Source of the DNA: a virus
Strand: one strand, 5' to 3'
Virus record (IMG/VR): IMGVR_UViG_3300027749_000276
Span: 1-36,121 of that record
DNA: 36,121 nucleotides
The notes beneath the pieces are model-generated. The model saw only the letters and a program-made list of their open reading frames with translations, was not told the DNA's origin and made no database searches. A program made the translations under genes and the position numbers. This document shows positions 14,399 to 22,111 of this stretch, in pieces (the stretch's first letter is position 1; each line of letters opens with the position of its first letter).

Positions 14399-14869
14399 AT
14401 GATCGACCCGATCACCGCTTTTGCTACGGCCCAAGCGGCGATCAAGGGGGTAAAAGCCGCCATTGCACTGGGCAAGGACATACAGGCCGTCTCTGGCGAT
14501 TTGATGAAGTTCTTTGAGGCTAAGGACGTAGTACAGAAAGCTGCGGCCAAACCCAAGAGCAGTTTTGCCAAGTCGGACACGGCAGCAGCGTTTGAGGTAG
14601 TGATGCAGGCCAAGCAGCTTGCAGATGCTGAGAGGGAATTGAACAACTACTTTGTCATGTCGGGAAACGCCGACCTCTGGCAGCAATTGCTGATTGAGCG
14701 CAACAGGATTATCCAAAACCGCAAGGCGCAGGAGATACTGGACGAAAAGAACGCCAAGGCCAATCAAGAGGAGTGGGAAGATTTCCTAACTTGGCTGATA
14801 GCAGGTGCTTTAATAATCCTGCTGCTAGGCTTATGTTTTTGGTGGCTAACACTTTTGATGGGGAAATAA
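14399..14869 (+). CDS. Coiled-coil protein with C-terminal membrane anchor
   Basis: The start is placed at ATG 14399, 2 nt after the fibre gene stop, although the frame is open further upstream within that gene. The 156-residue product begins MIDPITAFATAQAAIKGVKA, is alpha-helical and charged (about residues 20-130, with 'QLADAERELNNYFVMSGNAD' and 'LLIERNRIIQNRKAQEILDE') and ends with a strong membrane segment at about 131-153 and a basic tail. I recall near-identical patterns in marine and freshwater podoviruses next to the holin genes. It may be a virion or lysis-associated membrane protein; no catalytic motif is present. The next gene starts immediately after its stop. Confidence 0.65.
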   Translation: MIDPITAFATAQAAIKGVKAAIALGKDIQAVSGDLMKFFEAKDVVQKAAAKPKSSFAKSDTAAAFEVVMQAKQLADAERELNNYFVMSGNADLWQQLLIERNRIIQNRKAQEILDEKNAKANQEEWEDFLTWLIAGALIILLLGLCFWWLTLLMGK

Positions 14870-15223
14870 ATGAGTGAAGAAAAAATTCAGACTATGGAAG
14901 CCAAAGGACAACTAATTGAGAAGATCACGTTTGCTTTATTACCGCTGCTATTCTCCTGCGTGGTTTACTTGATGTCGGCCTTGTCAAATTTGGCCCATGA
15001 AGTCACCATCCTAAACAGTAAGATTAGTTTGGTTGTTACCAGCGATAACAAGCAGGCAAGTAACACCGGGGCAGAGCTTGCAAGAGAAAAGCTACGTCAG
15101 GACTTGGAAAAAGAAATTCAGCGCAACCGTGACCAGATTGCCGAGAACAGGATGCACATTGCAATCCTTGAAGAAAAAGTTCCAGTGAGCAAATCACTTA
15201 AAACTGTAACCGGAAAGGACTAA
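14870..15223 (+). CDS. Small membrane protein, one TM plus coiled coil (spanin-like topology)
   Basis: A 117-residue protein with a short charged N-terminus, a membrane segment at about residues 20-38 ('FALLPLLFSCVVYLMSA') and a long charged helix (about 70-105) with coiled-coil spacing. The ATG directly follows the preceding stop. Topology (N-in, one TM, periplasmic coiled coil) would fit an i-spanin, and the position just ahead of holin and endolysin supports a lysis link, but no outer-membrane lipoprotein partner is visible. A DUF7201-type protein is another possible description. Function uncertain. Confidence 0.6.
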   Translation: MSEEKIQTMEAKGQLIEKITFALLPLLFSCVVYLMSALSNLAHEVTILNSKISLVVTSDNKQASNTGAELAREKLRQDLEKEIQRNRDQIAENRMHIAILEEKVPVSKSLKTVTGKD

Positions 15224-15226
15224 ACC

Positions 15227-15742
15227 ATGCTTACCATCCTATCAACCCTGATCTCTTTCCTCATGGGCGGTTTGCCCAAGCTGCTGGACTTCTTCCAAGA
15301 CCGCAACGACAAGAAACACGAACTGGCCCTTGCCGCCATGCAGATTGAGCGGGAACTGGAACTGCGCAAAGCTGGCTTTGAAGCGCAGGAGCGGGTGGAG
15401 CAGATACACAGCGCCCAGCTTGAAATGGAAACCACCGCCAAGGCTACAGAGAACCTAGTCAACGCCCAAGTGGCTGAGATGAGCGCCATCTACAAGCATG
15501 ATGAAAGCCTTGGAGACGGCACCAGCCAATGGATGAAAGACTTGCGTGCAGGTGTGCGTAGCTTTATCACGATGGGCTTTTTCTTCCTACTGGTGTTCGT
15601 GGACGTGGGCCTGTTTATCTACGGGTACAACCATGGAGTTGCGTTCCCTGATCTGGCTGAAAAGCTGTGGAACAGCAACACCCAAGCGCTGTTTGCCAGC
15701 ATCATTGCATTCCACTTCGGGGGCCGAGCCTTTGGAAAATGA
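15227..15742 (+). CDS. Holin, 3TM gene-transfer-release type
   Basis: A 171-residue protein with a hydrophobic N-terminal segment (about 1-22), a long amphipathic charged helix (25-90), and two hydrophobic segments at about 110-133 ('FITMGFFFLLVFVDVGLFIY') and 150-165, ending 'SIIAFHFGGRAFGK'. This layout and C-terminal signature match the 'holin of 3TMs, for gene-transfer release' type found in many phages. It would form the inner-membrane lesion that lets the endolysin, two genes downstream, reach the cell wall. The stop overlaps the next start in an ATGA arrangement, indicating translational coupling of the lysis genes. Confidence 0.75.
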   Translation: MLTILSTLISFLMGGLPKLLDFFQDRNDKKHELALAAMQIERELELRKAGFEAQERVEQIHSAQLEMETTAKATENLVNAQVAEMSAIYKHDESLGDGTSQWMKDLRAGVRSFITMGFFFLLVFVDVGLFIYGYNHGVAFPDLAEKLWNSNTQALFASIIAFHFGGRAFGK

Positions 15743-15894
15743 TCTGGACACTCGTGTTGGTCACAGGTATTAATATGAATAGTATCCTTGTTGTCGGCTA
15801 CTTTGAGAGTGAAACCGCCTGCCAACGAGCAGCAAAAGAGTGGCGCGACTTGGGGTACAAGGTAGGTTGTGTACAGAGCATGGGGAAGAAATGA
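15739..15894 (+). CDS. Small hydrophobic-N-terminus protein in lysis cassette (51 residues)
   Basis: The ATG at 15739 overlaps the holin stop by 4 nt (ATGA), and its own TGA overlaps the endolysin start by 4 nt (ATGA), so it is held in a tight three-gene translational chain. The product starts MIWTLVLVTGINMNSILVVG, an exportable-looking hydrophobic stretch, followed by a small domain with two Cys (about residues 32 and 43) and an 'AAKEWRDLGYKV' helix. The paired cysteines suggest a disulphide-bonded periplasmic peptide. It lacks a lipobox, so it is not an obvious o-spanin. Function unknown. Confidence 0.65.
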   Translation: MIWTLVLVTGINMNSILVVGYFESETACQRAAKEWRDLGYKVGCVQSMGKK

Positions 15895-16367
15895 AAGTTT
15901 CCGACAAAGCCCTTGGGATCATCCGCCACCATGAAGGTGTGCGCCAGCGCCCATACCGTTGCCCAGCACGACTTTGGACAATCGGCGTGGGCCATGTCCT
16001 TTACCCTGAGCAGGGACGTTTAAAGCTGGAAGAGCGGGACGGGTTTCCCCTGCGATCGGAAGATGACCGCCAGTTCAGCATGGAGGAAGTCAATGGAATT
16101 CTTGCAGCAGACCTTAGACGCTTTGAACTCGGAGTGGAGAAGTTCTGCCCTGTCCCTCTTACACAGGGTATGTTTGATGGCCTTACTAGCTTTGCGTTTA
16201 ACTGCGGCCTTGGGACACTCCAGCGTAGTACGCTTCGCCAAAAGCTGCTTCGTGGGGATAAAGAAGGCGCTGCGGACGAGTTCTTGAAGTATTGCATGGG
16301 TGGGGGTAAAATCCTCAAAGGGCTGCAAAATCGCCGTATTGACGAGCGCGCCTTATTCCTCTCATAG
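15891..16367 (+). CDS. Endolysin, GH24 lysozyme family
   Basis: The 158-residue product hydrolyses peptidoglycan glycan strands at the end of infection. The catalytic pattern is E15-(8 residues)-C24-(5 residues)-T30 in 'HEGVRQRPYRCPARLWTIGV', the E-8-(D/C)-5-T arrangement of phage lysozymes, followed by 'GVGH', 'LTQGMFDGLTSFAFNCGLG' and 'LQNRRIDERALFL', all hallmarks of this family. The start at ATG 15891 is chosen because it overlaps the previous stop (ATGA); upstream extension would be out of keeping with the family. No signal peptide or SAR segment is seen, so release should depend on the holin. Confidence 0.92.
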   Translation: MKVSDKALGIIRHHEGVRQRPYRCPARLWTIGVGHVLYPEQGRLKLEERDGFPLRSEDDRQFSMEEVNGILAADLRRFELGVEKFCPVPLTQGMFDGLTSFAFNCGLGTLQRSTLRQKLLRGDKEGAADEFLKYCMGGGKILKGLQNRRIDERALFLS

Positions 16368-16375
16368 GATAACTG

Positions 16376-17017
16376 ATGACCACACCGTCCTACGTCCTGA
16401 CCTACGATAGCCTCACGAGCACGGTGCTTCAGTACCTTGAGCGTAGCGACCCCGCCGTCGTCGAATTTATCCCAGTGGCCATCACGTTGGCCGAGTTTGA
16501 GATCGCCCAAGATATCAAGACACTGGGCCAGATGGCGGTGGTGGACGCCACCATGAACATCGGCAACCCGGTGATCGCCAAGCCTGCGCGCTGGCGCAAG
16601 ACGGTGTCCATGACCATGGTGGACGCCACCGGGGCCAAGACGCCCATGTACCTGCGCAAGCTGGAGTACCTGTCAAGCTACTGGCCTGATGTTACGGCAA
16701 CCGATACACCGCTGTTTTACTCCGATTACGACTACGACCACTGGTTCATCGCACCCACGCCCAGCGCTGCGTTCTCGTTTGAGGCGCTGTGTTATACCCG
16801 CTTGGAACCGCTGTCCTCTTCCAATCAGACCAACTGGCTTACCCAAAACGCGCCCAACGCGATGCTCTACGGCACGCTCAAGCAGACCGCGCCCTTTGTC
16901 AAGGATGACCCCCGCTTGGCGGTCTGGTCGGGGCTATTTGACAGCGCCATGGCCGCGCTCAAGACTGAGGACCAGCTCCGCATCGGTGACCGCCAAGCAA
17001 TTGCTCAGGACTCTTAA
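16376..17017 (+). CDS. Head-tail adaptor protein, P22 gp4/T7 gp11-like
   Basis: A 213-residue protein. The N-terminal helices ('YDSLTSTVLQYLERSDPAVV', 'FIPVAITLAEFEIAQDIKTL'), the central strand pair ('RWRKTVSMTMV', 'PMYLRKLEYLSSYWPD', 'DTPLFYSDYDYDHWFIAPTP') and the C-terminal helices ('NAPNAMLYGTLKQTAPFV', 'WSGLFDSAMAALKTEDQLR') match phage adaptor proteins that ring the portal in podoviruses. It follows the lysis genes and is 2 nt from the next gene. It is the second adaptor-type protein in the window (the other is at 4035-5105), and the only one without an inserted domain. Confidence 0.7.
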   Translation: MTTPSYVLTYDSLTSTVLQYLERSDPAVVEFIPVAITLAEFEIAQDIKTLGQMAVVDATMNIGNPVIAKPARWRKTVSMTMVDATGAKTPMYLRKLEYLSSYWPDVTATDTPLFYSDYDYDHWFIAPTPSAAFSFEALCYTRLEPLSSSNQTNWLTQNAPNAMLYGTLKQTAPFVKDDPRLAVWSGLFDSAMAALKTEDQLRIGDRQAIAQDS

Positions 17018-17019
17018 TC

Positions 17020-18252
17020 ATGACCACCTACACCAACCCGTTCACTGGCCAGACCATCAGCCCCTCGTCGGTCAGCTACGAGTCCTTGACGCTATCGGGC
17101 AACACGACGCTTGAGTGGCCAATTAATGGCAACCTTGACACCCCGGCCAGCAGCATCATCGACGTAACGGCCACCGCGCCGGGTTACTTGCTGAAGTTGC
17201 CGCCTGCTACGCAAGTATCCACTGGTCAAACCATCATTGTGCGCAATATTGGTCTTTTGGTTAACACCTTCACAGTCGCGGACTACTCGGGCAACACCAT
17301 CGTGCAAGTGTCCTCGGGCGTGGCTCAGTTCATCTTCTTGACCAATAACGGCACCGTCAACGGCGTTTGGTCTTCAGTAGTGCTCGGGGCAGGCACGTCG
17401 TCAGCCAACGCCGCCGCGCTTGCGGGTTACGGTCTAACTCCGATTGGCCTTACCCTCAATCAGGCGTACACCACGGCTGCGTACTTCAGCACCACAACGC
17501 TTCCCTCTACGGTACGCGCGCAATTGGTGCTTTGGGAAAGCGGTGTAGGGACGTTCTATTTGCCGTCTGCGGCCTCGGTAGGCGCCAACTGGTTTTGTAT
17601 GATCCGCAACAGCGGTACGGGTATCTTGACACTGACCCCCAGCGGCACAGACACCATCGACGGCAACGCAAGCCAACAACTCCAGCTCACCGAGTCGCTG
17701 GTGCTGGTGTCGGACGGCACAAACTGGAACACCTTTGGTTACGGGCGCTCTAACAGCTTTGCCTACACGCAGCTAGCACTTTCAGTTACTGGTGGGACCA
17801 CCACGCTTACGTCAACGCAAGCGGCCAACACTATCCAGTATTACTCTGGTGTGCTCACAAGCAATCAAATTATTGTGGTGCCGTCCACGGTCCAGCTATA
17901 TGTTGTCACCAACAACACCACGGGGTCTTTTTCCTTCACGGTAAAGACAGCCGTTGGTGGCGGCGCCACTGTTGCTATTCCTCGTGGAGCCACGGTCACG
18001 CTGGTGTGTGATGGAACCAATGTTTACGCCGCTGGTCTAAGCGCCGGAAGCGGGTCTACTACCTTTGCGGCTATCACGCTGGGTAACGGCTCCACGGCGG
18101 TTCCGTCGCTTAACTTCTCGGGTGACCTGAACACCGGGGTTTATTTGCCCGCATCAGGGCAATTAGGTTTTGTGGTGGGTAATACATTAGTTGGCTACTT
18201 TAGTTCAACCGGCTTTACGGCGCTAGGCGGTATTGCGGGGGGTGTTTTCTAA
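17020..18252 (+). CDS. Appendage/tail structural protein
   Basis: A 410-residue Thr/Ser/Gly-rich beta protein. The N-terminus ('TYTNPFTGQTISPSSVSYES', 'LSGNTTLEWPINGNLDTPAS', 'IIDVTATAPGYLLKLPPATQ') and the middle ('VRAQLVLWESGVGTFYLPSA') are sandwich-like domains, and the C-terminus ('LGNGSTAVPSLNFSGDLNTG', 'GQLGFVVGN', 'STGFTALGGIAGGVF') is a pattern I associate with podovirus appendage or fibre-attachment proteins. Its TAA overlaps the nozzle gene start by one base, so the two are probably co-translated and may be structural partners. Exact virion position is inferred. Confidence 0.65.
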   Translation: MTTYTNPFTGQTISPSSVSYESLTLSGNTTLEWPINGNLDTPASSIIDVTATAPGYLLKLPPATQVSTGQTIIVRNIGLLVNTFTVADYSGNTIVQVSSGVAQFIFLTNNGTVNGVWSSVVLGAGTSSANAAALAGYGLTPIGLTLNQAYTTAAYFSTTTLPSTVRAQLVLWESGVGTFYLPSAASVGANWFCMIRNSGTGILTLTPSGTDTIDGNASQQLQLTESLVLVSDGTNWNTFGYGRSNSFAYTQLALSVTGGTTTLTSTQAANTIQYYSGVLTSNQIIVVPSTVQLYVVTNNTTGSFSFTVKTAVGGGATVAIPRGATVTLVCDGTNVYAAGLSAGSGSTTFAAITLGNGSTAVPSLNFSGDLNTGVYLPASGQLGFVVGNTLVGYFSSTGFTALGGIAGGVF

Positions 18253-21200
18253 TGACCAAAAAAGTCATCTCAATGGAAGTCCCTCCGGGGATACAGCGTG
18301 ATGGTACGGTCTTTGATGCGCCTTGTTACACGGATGGTAAGTGGGTTCGTTTTCAACGCGGCAGGCCTCGCAAAATCGGCGGTTATGACGCCGTGTTTTT
18401 GAACACATCGGGCATTTCTCGCGGCATGGCCATGACGGCGGTTAACGGTTTTAACTACGTCGTATCGGGCTACAACAATGGTTTGCAGCAGTGGATAACC
18501 GGTCCCAGTGGTGGCGTGGGGTCTGGACCTTACAACTACACGCTAAACAACTTCACGGCCAGCGACAACAACCTGTGGCAGTTTGACATTGCATACGACT
18601 CCACCGGCAACAACACCAACAATTTAGTAGCGCATCCGGGGCAGAATTTGTCGTACCTAACCTCCACGGTGAATACACCGGTGTTGTATGGCACGTTTCC
18701 GGGCGACTACACCGCGCTGTCGCTGTCTAAAGTAGGCGCGTTTACGGCTCTTGCGAACACCACAAACGGAAGCTCCACGGTAACGCTCTTGGCCAATAAC
18801 ATCAGGGTTGGCGCGGGGCAAAGTATTTCAGGCACAGGTATACCTGCCAGCACAACGGTATCTTCAATTACGGGCACCACCATCGTTATGTCCAACAACG
18901 CAACGGCTTCCACGACAAGTGGTCTGTCGGGCGTCTATTTGACCAATACCTCAAGCAGTTTTGCGTGTACCGCCACCTCTGGGCTGGCTACTGGGCAGCT
19001 CGTCAACATCAGCGGGTCTACAGCAAGCACAACGCTTGGCTCTTTGTACGCCACAAGCACATCTGGGTTGTTTAGCTATACAAGCAGCGCACCGTTGACG
19101 GTAGGCCAAACCGTAACTGTGACTGGCTCTACGACCGATACTACGTTGGCCAATGTGTACGCGACTGGTACAGCGGGCGCTTTTTCATGTGCCAGCGCCG
19201 GTACAACAATTAGCGTTGGCCAGCGAATAACATTCAGTGGCACGGCAACAGATACCACACTAACCGGCTTGTACGCAACTACCACTACGGGTAATTTCAT
19301 CTGCAATGCGCCAGCAGCTAACTTGGCTGTTGGGCAAGTCATCGCTCTTAGCGGGACCGGCACAAATACTGCGCTCAGTAACGTCTATGCGACCGGCGCT
19401 GCGGGAACCTTTGTTTGTAGCACCGCTGGTACTGTCTTGCAAGTTGGCCAGCCAGTAACTGTCAGCGGAGCCACGAGCACTACGGCGCTGTCTTCGGTGG
19501 TCATCTCCGGTACGGCAGGCACGTTCACTTGCGCCGCATCGCCCGTGACCTTGTACGTGGGGCAACCGGTCGTCATCAGCGGCACGTTTGGTGGGACTGG
19601 AAGCATTAGTGGCTACTCCAACCCAACGACCTACTACGTCATCGCAACAAACGGGTCCACCACGTTCACGCTCTCGGCAACTCTGGGCGGCTCAGCGGTG
19701 ACCACGGTGGCGGGCACCCCAACCGGCGTGACCTACACGCTGAGCGCTGCCACCATCACCGGCTACACCACGCCCAATACCTATTACATCATCGCTACGG
19801 ACGGGCTGACTTCTTTCACGTTGTCGGCAACTTCGGGCGGCGCTGCGGTCGTCACAACAGTGGGCGCTACCACCGGATTGGGGTTTGCCGCTAACGTGGC
19901 GAGCATAACCGGCTACTCTACGCCCACCAACTACTACATCATCGCCACCAACGGCTCCACGACTTTTCAGTTGTCGGCCACCTCTGGCGGCTCTGCGGTT
20001 ACGACTACAATTGGGCCGAGCACGGGCTATACGCCCACCGCCAAGGCCTTGACCATCACTGGGTACTCCACGCCGACTACCTACTTCGTCATCGCCACCA
20101 ACGGCTCAACGACGTTCACGCTATCTACGACCGCCAACGGGAGCGCTGTGACGACAACGGTAGGCCCCTCTATCGGCTTGACGGTGACCTCGTTGGCCAC
20201 GTCCATCACCGGGTACACAAGCCCCAAGGTTTACTACGTCATATCGACCAATGGCACGTCTAACGTGCAGCTTTCCGCCTCCTCTGGTGGCGCGGCCATA
20301 ACGACGACCATCGGCCCCGCGACAGGGCTGCTGTTTACCTTGAACGCTCCAACTCTGCTCTCTGGTGTCGCCATCGCGGGCATTGCGGGGCAGTTCTCCT
20401 GCACCGCAGCGGCGGTTACGCTGGTCGTTGGCCAGCCTGTCCAGATCAGCGGCACATTTGGCGGTACGGGGTCTATTACGGGTTACGTGAACCCAACCAC
20501 GTACTACATCATCGCCACCAACGGCTCAACGACGTTTACCTTGTCCGCGTCTTTGGGCGGGTCGGCCATCACCACCACTGCTGGCACACCTACTGGCCTG
20601 ACGTATGCTTTGCTTCCAGCTTCGATACCCGGCTATAGCAACCCGACGAGCTACTACATCATCGCAACCAACGGGACTTCCACGTTCCAGTTGTCCGATA
20701 CTGCTGGCGGCGCCGCGTTGACGACCGTGGTGGGCACAACGACCAACTTGACGTTCACGGTGTCTAACCCTGTCACGGTCACCTTTGACAACAACATCGC
20801 GGTGTCTGGCGGCTGCGTGGTGATCCACCCGTACTTGTTCGTGTATGGCAATAACGGCCTGATACAGAACTCCAGCGCAGGGGACTTTGCCAACTGGGTC
20901 AGCCCGGACGCCAACGCGACCAACGTGGCCACCGGCAAGATCGTCAAAGGGCTACCTATCCGTGGCGGCTCTACGTCGCCATCTGGGCTGTTTTGGGCTG
21001 CTGACGCGCTCATCCGCGTGAGCTTCCAGCCATCGTCTTCGGGCGGCACGAACTACTTCTGGTCCTACGACCTAATAAGCAGCCAGACCTCGATCATGTC
21101 GTCTAGCTCGGTCATTGAGTACGACGGCATTTACTACTGGGCTGGCGTGGACCGGTTCTTGATGTACGGCGGTCAGGTGCAAGAGATACCTAACGGCAAC

Positions 21201-21872
21201 AACCAGAACTACTTTTTTGACAACATAAATTTAAACCAGCGCCAAAAAGTCTGGGCAACCAAGATTCCGCGCTATGGTGAAATCTGGTGGTTCTATCCCA
21301 AGGGCGATGCCACCGAATGCACCGATGCCGTTATCTACAACGTGCGCGATAAGACGTGGTACGACGCTGGACAGGCTGCGGGCGCACGCCGCTCTGCGGG
21401 TGTTTTCTCGGAGGTATTCCCCAAGCCTATCTGGGCGGGCAACGAGGCCAATTCTGAGGGAGACTACACCCTATGGCAACACGAAACCGGCGTGGACAGC
21501 ATCTACTTGACCAACGTTAACGCCATCCAGAGCTACTTTGAGACTTATAGCATAGGCACGTTGGGTGGGCTGGTGGGCTCGGTCCAGCAGCCGGGCGACA
21601 ACCTGTGGACGCGCTTGGAGCGTATCGAACCTGACTTTGTACAAGAGGGCGACATGACTGTGGTGGTTACGGGGCAAGGCTACGCTGAAGACACCGTGGT
21701 GGATTCTGCGCCTTACACGTTCTCACCGAATACGCTCAAGATTGACATGCGCGAGCAGCGCCGCGAAATGCGGCTGCGCTTTGAATCAAACACCGCAGGC
21801 GGGACGTACCAGACTGGCCGCGTGCTGTTGTCTATAACCACTGGCGATGTTCGCGGAACGGGCAACCCATGA
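18252..21872 (+). CDS. Nozzle-like tail protein with large central repeat insertion
   Basis: A 1206-residue protein. Residues about 1-165 ('VPPGIQRDGTVFDAPCYTDG', 'WVRFQRGRPRKIGGYDAVFL', 'NPVLYGTFPGDY'-like) and about 840-1206 ('TVTFDNNIAVSGGCVVIHPY', 'LFVYGNNGLIQ', 'GLPIRGGSTSPSGLFWAADA', 'YYWAGVDRFLMYGG', 'WTRLERIEPDFV', 'QRREMRLRFES') match podovirus tail nozzle or P22 gp10-type propeller proteins that close the short tail. Between them about 600 residues are repeats. The final 'MRLRFES..AGG.YQ.GRVLL' strand is the usual end of this family. Start and stop overlap the neighbouring genes (TAATGA-type and ATGA), so it is part of the tail operon. Confidence 0.7.
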   Translation: MTKKVISMEVPPGIQRDGTVFDAPCYTDGKWVRFQRGRPRKIGGYDAVFLNTSGISRGMAMTAVNGFNYVVSGYNNGLQQWITGPSGGVGSGPYNYTLNNFTASDNNLWQFDIAYDSTGNNTNNLVAHPGQNLSYLTSTVNTPVLYGTFPGDYTALSLSKVGAFTALANTTNGSSTVTLLANNIRVGAGQSISGTGIPASTTVSSITGTTIVMSNNATASTTSGLSGVYLTNTSSSFACTATSGLATGQLVNISGSTASTTLGSLYATSTSGLFSYTSSAPLTVGQTVTVTGSTTDTTLANVYATGTAGAFSCASAGTTISVGQRITFSGTATDTTLTGLYATTTTGNFICNAPAANLAVGQVIALSGTGTNTALSNVYATGAAGTFVCSTAGTVLQVGQPVTVSGATSTTALSSVVISGTAGTFTCAASPVTLYVGQPVVISGTFGGTGSISGYSNPTTYYVIATNGSTTFTLSATLGGSAVTTVAGTPTGVTYTLSAATITGYTTPNTYYIIATDGLTSFTLSATSGGAAVVTTVGATTGLGFAANVASITGYSTPTNYYIIATNGSTTFQLSATSGGSAVTTTIGPSTGYTPTAKALTITGYSTPTTYFVIATNGSTTFTLSTTANGSAVTTTVGPSIGLTVTSLATSITGYTSPKVYYVISTNGTSNVQLSASSGGAAITTTIGPATGLLFTLNAPTLLSGVAIAGIAGQFSCTAAAVTLVVGQPVQISGTFGGTGSITGYVNPTTYYIIATNGSTTFTLSASLGGSAITTTAGTPTGLTYALLPASIPGYSNPTSYYIIATNGTSTFQLSDTAGGAALTTVVGTTTNLTFTVSNPVTVTFDNNIAVSGGCVVIHPYLFVYGNNGLIQNSSAGDFANWVSPDANATNVATGKIVKGLPIRGGSTSPSGLFWAADALIRVSFQPSSSGGTNYFWSYDLISSQTSIMSSSSVIEYDGIYYWAGVDRFLMYGGQVQEIPNGNNQNYFFDNINLNQRQKVWATKIPRYGEIWWFYPKGDATECTDAVIYNVRDKTWYDAGQAAGARRSAGVFSEVFPKPIWAGNEANSEGDYTLWQHETGVDSIYLTNVNAIQSYFETYSIGTLGGLVGSVQQPGDNLWTRLERIEPDFVQEGDMTVVVTGQGYAEDTVVDSAPYTFSPNTLKIDMREQRREMRLRFESNTAGGTYQTGRVLLSITTGDVRGTGNP
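18958..20775 (+). repeat. Two interleaved families of protein repeats in the nozzle gene
   Basis: Type A units follow 'F-x-C-x(5-8)-L-x-VGQ-x-V-x-(I/V)SG' and occur seven times (for example 'FVCSTAGTVLQVGQPVTVSG', 'FSCTAAAVTLVVGQPVQISG'). Type B units follow 'GY-x-x-P-x-x-YY(I/V)IATNGSTTF-x-LS' then 'GGSAVTTT.G' and also occur seven times. Type A units dominate the first half and type B the second, with one A unit re-entering before the last two B units. Units differ by many substitutions at the DNA level, so the array is diverged. Confidence 0.8.
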
Positions 21873-22099
21873 GTGCCGCACAGGTCTACGACCCCCGCAA
21901 TCTGACATGGGACACTTGGTGTGCGCTCATGTCCGAGCTATTTGCGGCCAATCAATTGGGCGTTTCTCCTGAAGCGCAGTGGAAAGAATGGGCTAACGCG
22001 TTATCAGGCATCGGACGTTTTGTTGGCGTTCCGGGCAGCAACGGCTTTGATACTTGGCAAGACTGGGCTATGGCTCTTAATAACGCATTACGAAAATAA
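21869..22099 (+). CDS. Small acidic Trp-rich protein
   Basis: A 76-residue protein whose ATG overlaps the nozzle stop by 4 nt (ATGA). It has five Trp residues ('NLTWDTWCALMSELF', 'QWKEWANALSGIGRF', 'DTWQDWAMALNN') spaced in two similar helix-turn blocks, suggesting an internal duplication. No known family is recognised. Its coupling to the nozzle gene and position before the internal-virion genes suggest a small tail or assembly protein. Confidence 0.65.
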   Translation: MSAAQVYDPRNLTWDTWCALMSELFAANQLGVSPEAQWKEWANALSGIGRFVGVPGSNGFDTWQDWAMALNNALRK

Positions 22100-22111
22100 T
22101 TAGGAGTAATC

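Noticed and set aside
15840-15890. Upstream extension of the endolysin frame
   Set aside because: The ATG at 15891 makes an ATGA overlap with the previous gene and gives a family-typical N-terminus; the extension overlaps the small lysis gene in another frame.
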